NCBI RefSeq assembly: GCF_902771435.1
Contig: NZ_CACXXB010000007.1
Span: forward strand, 1-64,000
Reading direction: 5' to 3'
DNA: 64,000 nt
Origin: an uncultured Methanobrevibacter sp.
Lineage (GTDB): Archaea > Methanobacteriota > Methanobacteria > Methanobacteriales > Methanobacteriaceae
Shown here: positions 38,248 through 46,752 of the stretch, piece by piece
Numbering within the stretch: the stretch's first letter is position 1
Layout: every line of letters begins with the position of its first letter
Position numbers and translations under genes: made by a program
The notes under the pieces: generated by a model
Told to the model about the DNA's origin: nothing
What the model saw: the letters and a program-made list of their open reading frames with translations, nothing else
Databases searched by the model: none

Positions 38248-39075
38248 ATGAATGTAACGTTTCAAAAACAGATGAAAAACTTAGAGCGTGAAGTTTTATT
38301 GAAGTCTGTTGATTTAGATGATGATGGTGATGATTTCCAATTTGAACTGGATCATTTCAATGCAAATGAGGAAATCATAGCTATTGCACCTAGGTGTGTT
38401 AGATGTAACACCTGTGTTGGAGAATGTCCTGTCAGTGCAATCGAACCAGCTAATATATTCAGAATAGCTAAAATAACTGAAAAATGTGTCAAATGTGAAA
38501 TATGTGTTCAAACTTGTCCTGTTTCAGCAATTAAACTGATTGACAATTCAGTTATTTACAACAACGAGGACGAAAACGATTTCATGGAATATAATTTGTC
38601 CAACGTTAGCTCTTCTCACAGGGTAGTCAGAATGAACAGCATTTCAATCGATTGCTCTGTCGAAAATAATTGGGATGATTGTGCGAATTTATGTCCGACA
38701 AAGGCATTCACTCTTGAATTCAAAGAGTTTTTTGAGGATTTGAATATTGATTTGGGCATTGATATGGCTGAAGATACACTATATCCGTATGTTAATGAAA
38801 AGATGTGTATCGGATGCAGTGCATGTGTTGAGATTTCACATAATGACGATGCAATCGAACTGGACAGATACATAGGTCCGATAATTCACAGCAGAAACCT
38901 TGATATAAATCATGAAGCCTGCGTGAACTGTTATTTATGTGAAGAGAATTGTCCGACTGCGGCAATTGAGTTAGTGGATGGTGAAGTGATTCTTGACAAT
39001 GATAAGTGTATACGCTGTGTTGAATGCACCCGTCATTGTCCTGTAGGAGCACTTAAAATAGTTGATATTGAATAA
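38248..39075 (+). CDS. Polyferredoxin with degenerate cluster motifs
   Basis: 275 residues. Four complete [4Fe-4S] motifs occur: C-V-R-C-N-T-C-V-G-E-C-P and C-V-K-C-E-I-C-V-Q-T-C-P near the start, C-V-N-C-Y-L-C-E-E-N-C-P and C-I-R-C-V-E-C-T-R-H-C-P near the end. In between lie C-I-G-C-S-A-C-V-E-I-S, which has lost its fourth cysteine, and a partial D-C-A-N-L-C-P, so one or two clusters may be lost or of another type. It probably extends the Eha electron path. A 46-base gap upstream, with AT-rich sequence, may hold a promoter. Confidence 0.87.
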   Translation: MNVTFQKQMKNLEREVLLKSVDLDDDGDDFQFELDHFNANEEIIAIAPRCVRCNTCVGECPVSAIEPANIFRIAKITEKCVKCEICVQTCPVSAIKLIDNSVIYNNEDENDFMEYNLSNVSSSHRVVRMNSISIDCSVENNWDDCANLCPTKAFTLEFKEFFEDLNIDLGIDMAEDTLYPYVNEKMCIGCSACVEISHNDDAIELDRYIGPIIHSRNLDINHEACVNCYLCEENCPTAAIELVDGEVILDNDKCIRCVECTRHCPVGALKIVDIE

Positions 39076-39089
39076 AATGAGGGTTGTTT

Positions 39090-39725
39090 ATGAGAGCAAA
39101 AGAATTAATGGATAAAAGCTTCGTATATTTGAACTGCGAAGACAGCGTAATTGAAGTTTCAAAAGTAATGGAAGAGATTAGACGTTTTACCTGTCCTGTT
39201 GTAAATGAAAACAAACAGCTGGTAGGATGGATTACTTCATTTGACATTACCAGAGGTTTAAGGGAAGGAAATGAAAAAATTTCAGAAATCATGAGTGGCT
39301 ATGAGGAAGTTGCAACCGTTCATGAAGATGACCCTGCAAGAAAAGCGGTTATTTTGACTGCAAACAACAAATTCGTTACTGTGCCTGTTGTAAATGACGA
39401 CAATCAGATAGTGGGTATGGTCCGTGCATGTGATATTGTAGAGTTATTGTCCGAACTTTATGACATTAAAGTTGAAAAGTTATACAAGGCAATGCAGAAT
39501 CAGCTTAAGGGCGTTACCTGGGAAGAGCTCATGTCAGCATCAGCAATAGTGTCCACCAAGACAACCGGTGTGAAAATCACAGCTGAAGAATACGAAGCAA
39601 ACATTGTAAGCGCCACATTTGGGGAAGCCATCTGGTCTACTGGCGGTTTGGAAAAATTCTTTGCGGGCCTTATTTCCGTTGGAGAAATGGTTATTGCCCG
39701 TCGTGTAGGAAAAGCAAGAAAATAA
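39090..39725 (+). CDS. Tandem CBS-domain protein
   Basis: The ATG at 39090 follows GAGGG; the TTG at 39084 is less likely (211 residues). Two CBS repeats lie at about 1-120 (E-L-M-D-K-S-F, then I-S-E-I-M-S-G) and typically bind adenine nucleotides. A C-terminal domain of about 85 residues with a hydrophobic G-L-I-S-V-G-E-M-V-I segment is unrecognised. It ends the eha run, so it may tune the complex to energy charge (inference). Confidence 0.83.
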   Translation: MRAKELMDKSFVYLNCEDSVIEVSKVMEEIRRFTCPVVNENKQLVGWITSFDITRGLREGNEKISEIMSGYEEVATVHEDDPARKAVILTANNKFVTVPVVNDDNQIVGMVRACDIVELLSELYDIKVEKLYKAMQNQLKGVTWEELMSASAIVSTKTTGVKITAEEYEANIVSATFGEAIWSTGGLEKFFAGLISVGEMVIARRVGKARK

Positions 39726-39907
39726 CACTAACTAACTAAAGCATTACATAAAAACCCTTTTTGTTATTTCCACACTAACTTTTCAAAGAAAAAATAAGGC
39801 TTTTCAGTCTTATAATTTCTTTTTTTTCATTTAATATCGATTATTTTTTACAAAACATTTTTAAATGAGTTCAAATTTATATATACCTACAATTTAGGTG
39901 AATTTTT

Positions 39908-41740
39908 ATGAATTCAAAAATGAAATTTTTAATTATTTGCATATTCTTATCAGCATTTTTCATTGCCACTGTGTCGGCTAGTGAAAACATCACTGAAGAT
40001 GTCTTAAGTGCTGATTCAAATGTAAAGCAAACGCCCGTTGTGGCGGTAAATGCATCAAAGGTATATACTCAGCATTCCATTGGAATATCACTGAAGGATT
40101 CCAATAACGCGCCTATTTCCGGTCAGAAAGTGATTGCAAAAGTCAACAATGAGTATTATAGTATGTATACTGATGATAATGGTAAAACAAGTCTGCAGTT
40201 AAAATTAAAACCCAACAGCTATATTTTAAAGGTAGCCTTCAAGGGCAATGACAATTACACTGCAGTAAGCAAAAAATTCAATATAAACGTGGTCAAGTTA
40301 AAATCACTGATTAAGGTGGAAAATACCACTGTTTTAAACAAGCAGTATTTCAATGCGACCTTAAAGGATAAGTTCGGAAATCCTATGAAAAACAAAAAGG
40401 TGACTTTCACAGTTAATAAGCTTACCTACACTACAAAGACAGATAAAAACGGACTTGCTTCATTCAAGAACACATTCAGTTCAAATGCAATATATCCGGT
40501 AAAAATTTCCTTTGCGGGATCCACCTACTACAAGGCGGTTTCCAGAACACTCTCGATGGTTGTGCCGGCAACGACTTCTGTCGTCATCGGAAATGAAAAG
40601 CTGCTTACAAAAGGATATTTGAGAGTTTATCTGAAAAGTCCGACATTGTCTGCCATTTCAGGCCAGAAAATCCTGATAAAAATAGGCAATAGCTCATTTT
40701 TAAAAACAACAAATGCCGAAGGCTGTGTGATATTTGCCCCTAAGCTGGGTACAGGCAATCTGATGGTAACTGCTGTTTATAAGGGTACAGCTACAATTTT
40801 TGCATCAAATAGTTCTAAAAATGTCATTGGTGTTGAAGGAAGTACAAAAAGCCCGTACACTGGAAAAATAGCCTTGGTCAACGGCGTTCCGGACATTGAT
40901 ATGATGCCTGGAAGCTATGTAATGGCTGACGGTGACATGAAGTACACCCTTTTGAAAAGCCAATATCAGGATACAATAAAAAGGGACAGTCAGACCCTTT
41001 ACCTATACAAAAAAATGTCAAAGTATGTTTTATTTAAAACAAAACAGGCACCTAAGCTAAAGCATGTTATTGTAAGGGAAAAGTGGAACGTAATTGAACG
41101 TGCCGTAAATACAAAAGTTGTATTGGCCAATAAGGCAGGGTACTGGCCAAAACAGATTACAGTATCTCTGAAAGGCAAATCCTATACTTATCCTCAGGTG
41201 AGGGATGTGCAGGATACAGGATATACCTGCGGTCCGACTTCATCAAGTATGTGCAGTCAGGTTTTAAAAAATTATCGCTGTGAAAGCGAACTGGCAATAC
41301 TTTCCAAGACCACATATGAGGATGGTTCATTTACAGACCTTCTTGCAGAGGGTTTGGAGAAATGTGGATATAAGTGTACCATTTATGACAATTCAACATA
41401 TAAAAAGGCAATCAATGAGCTTAAGAAAGGAGCTTGTGCTTTAATTTTCCACACATGGAACCATTATGTTGCAATCCTGGATATCAGTAAAGACGGTAAG
41501 CAGGTTCTGGTGGGCAATCCTTCAGGGGATTATGACCACGGAAGCCACAGCATTCCAACCAACTGGCTGACAGTAGATTATATGTACTCAATGTTCAATG
41601 ACTATGACACTTCAGGAGTCATTGTTAATTTGAATTATAATCTGGCAGATTCCACCAAGACACAGTTGGATAATCTTTATAACAGCTTCGGTGTTGGCTG
41701 GACAGCGCAAAATACCAATGAAAGGATTCCTCAAATCTGA
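39908..41740 (+). CDS. Adhesin-like Ig-repeat protein with C39-like peptidase domain
   Basis: 610 residues. Signal peptide at 1-24 (ending V-S-A). Two Ig-like repeats follow (about 38-125 and 130-215; each with N-x-x-G-x-x/T-S and F-x-G-N/S-x-x-Y), then a third degenerate one, then a linker. Residues about 432-585 look like a papain-fold C39-type cysteine peptidase: Q-D-T-G-Y-T-C-G-P-T-S (Cys441), W-N-H-Y-V-A-I-L (His519) and G-N-P-S-G-D (Asn537/Asp541). The enzyme is exported and could cut pseudomurein peptides or proteins outside the cell (inference). An AGGTGA site precedes the ATG. Confidence 0.82.
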   Translation: MNSKMKFLIICIFLSAFFIATVSASENITEDVLSADSNVKQTPVVAVNASKVYTQHSIGISLKDSNNAPISGQKVIAKVNNEYYSMYTDDNGKTSLQLKLKPNSYILKVAFKGNDNYTAVSKKFNINVVKLKSLIKVENTTVLNKQYFNATLKDKFGNPMKNKKVTFTVNKLTYTTKTDKNGLASFKNTFSSNAIYPVKISFAGSTYYKAVSRTLSMVVPATTSVVIGNEKLLTKGYLRVYLKSPTLSAISGQKILIKIGNSSFLKTTNAEGCVIFAPKLGTGNLMVTAVYKGTATIFASNSSKNVIGVEGSTKSPYTGKIALVNGVPDIDMMPGSYVMADGDMKYTLLKSQYQDTIKRDSQTLYLYKKMSKYVLFKTKQAPKLKHVIVREKWNVIERAVNTKVVLANKAGYWPKQITVSLKGKSYTYPQVRDVQDTGYTCGPTSSSMCSQVLKNYRCESELAILSKTTYEDGSFTDLLAEGLEKCGYKCTIYDNSTYKKAINELKKGACALIFHTWNHYVAILDISKDGKQVLVGNPSGDYDHGSHSIPTNWLTVDYMYSMFNDYDTSGVIVNLNYNLADSTKTQLDNLYNSFGVGWTAQNTNERIPQI

Positions 41741-41875
41741 GATTAGGAATTTTTTCAACTTTTTTCTTTTTTTTCAATTTTTTAAAATAAGTAAATATTT
41801 TATAGTATTGTTTTAATATTAGACAAATGAGGAAACATTAAATCCTTTTGAATATTTAATTAATTGTTGATTGAT

Positions 41876-42301
41876 ATGTGGAGATTAATCTGGCCGATTT
41901 TAATTGTTCTGCTTTCAAATACTTTCTATAATGTTTGCATGAAATCAATGCCGAATGATGTAAATCCTTTTGGCGCATTGATGGTTACCTATCTGGTTGC
42001 AGCCATTATTTCAGCCATAATTTTTGTATATGTTGCAGGACCATCAAATGTCGGCGTTGAAATTTCAAAGATCAACTGGACGTCAGTTGTTTTGGCATTG
42101 GCGATCGTAGGCCTTGAAGTGGGTTACGTATTTGTGTACCGTGCAGGATGGACAGTCAGCACGGCCAGTGTTGTAGCAAACATTGGGCTTGCATGCGTTC
42201 TTTTGTTCGTCGGGTATTTCCTATACCGTGAAAACGTTTCCCTGAATCAGATTGTGGGAATAGCTGTCTGTATGGTGGGATTGATCCTGATAAACTTGTA
42301 G
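41876..42301 (+). CDS. Half-size EamA/DMT-type membrane transporter
   Basis: The ATG at 41876 is chosen over the tandem TTG codons upstream (141 residues). Four or five membrane helices, with the DMT-superfamily C-terminal features A-S-V-V-A-N-I-G and Q-I-V-G-I-A-V-C-M-V-G-L-I-L-I. At half the usual ten-helix size it must work as a dimer. The substrate is unknown. Its stop is followed 8 bases later by a microprotein gene. Confidence 0.83.
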   Translation: MWRLIWPILIVLLSNTFYNVCMKSMPNDVNPFGALMVTYLVAAIISAIIFVYVAGPSNVGVEISKINWTSVVLALAIVGLEVGYVFVYRAGWTVSTASVVANIGLACVLLFVGYFLYRENVSLNQIVGIAVCMVGLILINL

Positions 42302-42309
42302 GTGATTTG

Positions 42310-42408
42310 ATGAGATGTCCTGTATGTGGAGCATTTGTTGAGGATGGAGAGGAATATTGTCCTAACTGCGGAAATGATGTTTACTGCATTGATGAGGATG
42401 AGTTTTAA
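42310..42408 (+). CDS. 32-residue zinc-ribbon microprotein
   Basis: M-R-C-P-V-C-G then E-Y-C-P-N-C-G, a complete C-x2-C/C-x2-C zinc ribbon, with a short acidic tail containing one more cysteine. The ribosome site AGGTGAT overlaps the stop of the transporter gene, so the pair is probably translated together. It is too small for ordinary gene finders, but the strong ribosome site and intact motif support a real gene. Function unknown. Confidence 0.7.
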   Translation: MRCPVCGAFVEDGEEYCPNCGNDVYCIDEDEF

Positions 42409-42637
42409 CTATTTTTTTTAATTGTTTATCGATATTACAATATGTAATATCATATTTTTTTTATTCTATTAATTTTACTTTTTTTAGATTAATTTAATTT
42501 AAAACATCTTAATTTTAGAATTGAATGCAATTTAATTAAAACAGTCAATAATATATACTATTAAAATTATAAGATAATCCATAAAGATAAATTTTCAATA
42601 TTTACTTCTTTATTATTGAGCATAAAGGAGGTGAAAC

Positions 42638-44740
42638 ATGAATAAAAAAAGGTTTATTATAATACTATCTGTACTGGTGTTATTATCGCTGAATTTCAGC
42701 GTTGCCCATGAAAATTCCACTGATGTTATCAATGCAAGTTCGGATAATCCTGTTCTTGCATCTTCTGATGTGAGTGTTGTTCAATCATCATCCAGGCTAA
42801 ATACTCATTTGGATGTTGAAGGCAACACTACATTTGACGTCATTGGAGATTATTTCAAAGTAAAGCTGTCTGATGAGAATAACAAGTCTATTGCAAATGC
42901 CAAACTGACATTTAAAGTTGATGGAAAAACTTATAATAAAAACACAGATTCCAAGGGTATTGCCCTGCTTCAACTTAAGCTTAAAGACGGTACACATAAG
43001 ATCGTTACCAAATTTGGCGGAAACTCAAATTACGGGTCTTCCTCCCTTACAACCAAAGTAACAATCAATAATGTCCGTATTGTAGATAGTGGCATGAGCA
43101 ATTCGGAGATTCAGGCAATAATCGACAGCGCCAAGCCAAATAATGTTATTCTGTTTAAGGGGGAAAGCTATTCCAATATAAATCTGGTAATTGCAAAAAG
43201 CTTATCCCTGATTAGTAATGTGGGCACTACATTGAAATCTTCATCTTCAAATCCCGTAATTACAATCAAGGGCAAAGATGCTTCCTTAACTTCCATAAAA
43301 GGATTCAATATCCAGTCAAACGGTGACGGCATTAAAATCACCGGTTCCGATTATGTAACTATTTACGGAAATGATATCTCAACCAGAGGAAATGGTATTG
43401 TCGCATCCGAAACCAAGTACTTGAACATCACTAAAAACAATGTTGTAAAGAACTCAAAAAGCGGCATACTGGTTGGAAATTCATCAAATCTTTATATTTT
43501 CAATAATAAGATTTCCAACAATGGCGATGTAGGACTGGGTGTTGCTAAAGTAAACCGTATTTACATTGATGGAAACACCATTTCAAACAATAATGAGCAG
43601 GGAGTTTACCTCACAAACAGCATCAACGGAATAAATTACGGTGAAGGTCCAAAAAATATCCAGATTAATAAGAATACAGTTTTCAAAAACGGCAAGGATG
43701 GTATTGAGATTAAATATGCCGGAAACAATATAAATATCAAATCCAACACCGTTGAGGCAAATCATGAAAACGGAATTTCTTTAGGTATTGTCGGAACAAA
43801 TACCATTCAGTCAAACGTAATATCCGAAAATTGGGAAAACGGTATCAGATTTTATAACAATTATGTAATGCCGAAAAATCAGGAAATCAGCTATAATGCT
43901 GTGTTCAGCAATTTGGGCAGGGACATTGAAGCAAAAGACACTTACTACCAGGAAAACGGCATCAAATTGCAGATTGGAGATAACTGGTACACTGATTTTA
44001 ATGGCGTATGCCCTAAGGTCAGCACCAAATATATCAAATTTTCAGTCAAGCAGATTGGTGAAAACAAGTTCCAGGCCACATTCACTGATTCTTTTGGAAA
44101 CATTGCCGGTTTGCTTCCCGACAGGACATTAACGTTCCAGACCAATAACGGAAAAACCGTAAGCATGACCATAAGTGGTGGAGCGGCATCATTCACTACC
44201 GATGCAAAGGATGGCGATCTTGTTAAGGCAACTGTGGATAATTCCAGAAGAAACAATGTTTATGATTCAAATACCGCTGAGGGTTCAGAGATTAACGGTG
44301 TGTCTCCATCTTATGAATATCCTCCGATTCCTCAATATGATCTGTATGGAGATATAGGTGGCGGAAACGGTAACGGCAACGGTGAAGGCTCTTCAGGCGA
44401 AGCCGACAATGGCAACGGTCAGTCTCAGCATGGCGGTGAGACAAACGGAAATAGCTCATACGGCCAACAAAACGAACCGTCCAGCAATGTAAACAATCCT
44501 ATAAACGATGTTTCACAAAACTATGATGTGGATTCAACAGCCCAGGAGGGCGCATCACAAAGCGGTGCGGGCCCTTCAAATACGGCTGGTTCACAGGGTC
44601 AATCTGTAATAAAACAAATTATACTTGATGAGGATGATATTGTAAGAGTTGCGGGAATTTCATTTATCCTATTGTTAATAAGTTTAACAATTGCATTTTA
44701 CTATCGTGAAGAAATTAAGGAAATGAAATCTAAAATGTAA
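42638..44740 (+). CDS. Adhesin-like beta-helix protein with Ig-like domains and C-terminal anchor
   Basis: 700 residues. Signal peptide at 1-24 (ending S-V-A-H). An Ig-like domain (about 48-145; F-K-V-D-G-K-T-Y and F-G-G-N-S-N-Y) leads to a right-handed parallel beta-helix (about 160-440) of NosD/pectate-lyase type, with repeated I-x-x-N-x-I/V-x-x-N-x-x-x-G-I rungs. A second beta domain follows. Residues about 560-665 are a Gly/Asn/Ser/Gln-rich stalk, then a membrane helix near 670-690 and a positively charged end (E-M-K-S-K-M). This is a wall-spanning display architecture. The ligand is probably a glycan (inference). Confidence 0.87.
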   Translation: MNKKRFIIILSVLVLLSLNFSVAHENSTDVINASSDNPVLASSDVSVVQSSSRLNTHLDVEGNTTFDVIGDYFKVKLSDENNKSIANAKLTFKVDGKTYNKNTDSKGIALLQLKLKDGTHKIVTKFGGNSNYGSSSLTTKVTINNVRIVDSGMSNSEIQAIIDSAKPNNVILFKGESYSNINLVIAKSLSLISNVGTTLKSSSSNPVITIKGKDASLTSIKGFNIQSNGDGIKITGSDYVTIYGNDISTRGNGIVASETKYLNITKNNVVKNSKSGILVGNSSNLYIFNNKISNNGDVGLGVAKVNRIYIDGNTISNNNEQGVYLTNSINGINYGEGPKNIQINKNTVFKNGKDGIEIKYAGNNINIKSNTVEANHENGISLGIVGTNTIQSNVISENWENGIRFYNNYVMPKNQEISYNAVFSNLGRDIEAKDTYYQENGIKLQIGDNWYTDFNGVCPKVSTKYIKFSVKQIGENKFQATFTDSFGNIAGLLPDRTLTFQTNNGKTVSMTISGGAASFTTDAKDGDLVKATVDNSRRNNVYDSNTAEGSEINGVSPSYEYPPIPQYDLYGDIGGGNGNGNGEGSSGEADNGNGQSQHGGETNGNSSYGQQNEPSSNVNNPINDVSQNYDVDSTAQEGASQSGAGPSNTAGSQGQSVIKQIILDEDDIVRVAGISFILLLISLTIAFYYREEIKEMKSKM

Positions 44741-44835
44741 TATCATCTCTTTTTTTCTATTTTTTTTAAGTTTAATAACAAATTATTTAATGTATTTAAA
44801 ACAAAACTTATTTTATCTTATCTTGGAGGATTATT

Positions 44836-45954
44836 ATGAACAAAAGTGATTTGAAAAGAGATTATTTTATGCTCAAGGGACCACTTGCCAAAAAGGGTTA
44901 TGACTGGTGGTGGCATTCCTTAACTGCATATAATAAAAAAACCGGTGAACCAAGGCCATTTTTTATTGAATACTTTGTATGTAATCCGGCATTGGCTGAA
45001 GAAGAACCAACTTTAGGACAATTGCCTGAAAATAAGGCAGCAGGCAAAAAACCGTCTTACTGCATGGTTAAGGCAGGAACATGGGGTAAAAATCCGAAGC
45101 AGATACATAATTTTTACTCAATGAAATACTTTGACTGTCCGGATGATGAACTGAACATTCGTGTAGGTGACTGCAGCCTTACTGAAACTCATATGAGCGG
45201 ATTTTCAAGAGTGTCAGAAGAAGAGGCCCAAGCACACCCTGAATATATGTGCGATGCCGGAGAGATGATGTGGGATTTGGACATTGACAAGCAAATCGCT
45301 TTTAATGTGGGTTATGGTGCAAACTCCCTGTTTAGAAAATTAAACTCCTTTGAAATGTTCTGGCATGCTGAAGGAATTAAGACCCAATACAGCGGAACCA
45401 TCTGGCTTGACGGTGAAGAATATGAGGTAATTCCGGAAAAATCCTATGGATATGCCGATAAAAACTGGGGAGGAGACTTTACCTCACCATGGCTCTGGAT
45501 TTCATCATGTAACATAACAAGTCTTATAACAGGCAAAAAGCTGAATAATTCCGCTTTTGAAGCTGGTGGTGGAAAACCAAAGGCATTCGGTATTTCAATA
45601 CCTCGTAAACTGTTAATAGGATTTTACTATGAAGGCACAATGTATGAATACAACTTCGCAAGATTCTGGAACATGGTAAAAATCGATTTCGACTTCCAGG
45701 AAGGTGAAGAGGTGCATACCTGGCATGTAAATGCAACAAACAAGAACTCCAGAATGGAACTGGTGCTTTATTGCAAACGTGACGAAATGCTGTTAATTAA
45801 CTACGAAGCTCCTGATGGTCAGAAAAGACACAACCGTTTATGGAATGGTGGAAACGGTTGGGGTGAAATAAAACTATACAAAAAGGACGGAACATTAATC
45901 GACCATGTAAAAATTGAAAATGCAGGATGTGAATACGGGGAGTATGATAAGTAA
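44836..45954 (+). CDS. Tocopherol cyclase-like family protein
   Basis: 372 residues, no signal peptide or membrane helix. The order of motifs matches the tocopherol cyclase-like family (Pfam Tocopherol_cycl): G-Y-D-W-W-W-H-S near the start, F-F-I-E-Y-F, the central F-W-H-A-E-G and S-Y-G-Y-A-D-K-N-W-G, S-P-W-L-W-I-S-S, and a terminal W-N-G-G-N-G-W-G-E-I. In plants and cyanobacteria the family closes the chromanol ring of vitamin E. Prokaryotic relatives, common in gut Firmicutes, have no proven reaction. The gene is translationally coupled to a polyprenol-kinase-like gene, so a prenyl-chain substrate is plausible. Confidence 0.78.
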   Translation: MNKSDLKRDYFMLKGPLAKKGYDWWWHSLTAYNKKTGEPRPFFIEYFVCNPALAEEEPTLGQLPENKAAGKKPSYCMVKAGTWGKNPKQIHNFYSMKYFDCPDDELNIRVGDCSLTETHMSGFSRVSEEEAQAHPEYMCDAGEMMWDLDIDKQIAFNVGYGANSLFRKLNSFEMFWHAEGIKTQYSGTIWLDGEEYEVIPEKSYGYADKNWGGDFTSPWLWISSCNITSLITGKKLNNSAFEAGGGKPKAFGISIPRKLLIGFYYEGTMYEYNFARFWNMVKIDFDFQEGEEVHTWHVNATNKNSRMELVLYCKRDEMLLINYEAPDGQKRHNRLWNGGNGWGEIKLYKKDGTLIDHVKIENAGCEYGEYDK

Positions 45955-46652
45955 TGATATTCACAGATATCCTTGCATTGATTGTCGTTTATATTTATGT
46001 GGCCGTTATTTTTGTAGTGGCCGAAATGGTTTTAAAGACAAGGCCTGAAGTTTCACGTAAGTTTCTGCATATCATGGTAGGTAATATGATATTTGCCATG
46101 CCGTTTTTCTCAGATCCGTGGGTAATGGTATGGTTTTTAACACTTCCGATTACAATCGGGCTGTTCTTTTTGACAGAATATTCTCCTATCAAGATAGAAA
46201 ACAGCGTAACAGAATCCGGTCATGCACTGGGACTGTTCTTCTATGCGGGCATATGGACAATTCTGATTGCAGTATTTACAACAATCGCTCCTGCAAATGA
46301 CCCTAAATTCTTCATATGGATTGTGGCATTAGCTATTGTTCCTATGGTATATGGTGACGGATTTGCAGCACTTATAGGTCAGAAATTCGGCAGACTCAAA
46401 TACACAGTGTTCGGAGGAACAAAATCAGTTGAAGGATCACTTACCATGTTTGTAATCACTTCAGTCATGAGTGTGTTCGTTTGGATGGTTTTTGCTTCAA
46501 TCGGATGTGTAATGCCTGAATTCAATATAGTCTATATTTTAATGATTTCTGCTGTTGCAACAGTATGTGAAGCATTAAGTTACGGAGGTATTGACAATTT
46601 GTCAGTTCCTACCATAACTGCTATTTTATATTATCTGGTAGCTGTATTATAG
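45954..46652 (+). CDS. Phytol/dolichol-kinase-like CTP-dependent membrane enzyme
   Basis: 232 residues, about seven membrane helices. It carries the signatures of the phytol/dolichol kinase and CDP-diacylglycerol synthase-like family: R-K-F-L-H-I near residue 36, Y-G-D-G-F-A-A-L-I-G (about 130), G-G-T-K-S-V-E-G-S and the final E-A-L-S-Y-G-G-I-D-N-L-S-V-P. Members phosphorylate a polyprenol with CTP. Its ATG overlaps the stop of the cyclase-like gene by one base, so the two are made together. Candidate substrates are phytol or geranylgeraniol, which could be recycled into archaeal lipids (inference). Confidence 0.83.
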   Translation: MIFTDILALIVVYIYVAVIFVVAEMVLKTRPEVSRKFLHIMVGNMIFAMPFFSDPWVMVWFLTLPITIGLFFLTEYSPIKIENSVTESGHALGLFFYAGIWTILIAVFTTIAPANDPKFFIWIVALAIVPMVYGDGFAALIGQKFGRLKYTVFGGTKSVEGSLTMFVITSVMSVFVWMVFASIGCVMPEFNIVYILMISAVATVCEALSYGGIDNLSVPTITAILYYLVAVL

Positions 46653-46752
46653 CTACTTTTCTTTTTATTTTCTTTTTTTTCTAAAAACAAACACAAATTG
46701 TATATATTAATGATTAAAAAAATATCCTTATAATTTGTAAAAGGGGTAAATT

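Noticed and set aside
25592-39725. Ehb rather than Eha hydrogenase
   Set aside because: The six- and ten-cluster polyferredoxins, the EhaR-type HAD protein, the formyltransferase paralogue and the subunit order fit Eha. Ehb has a different set.
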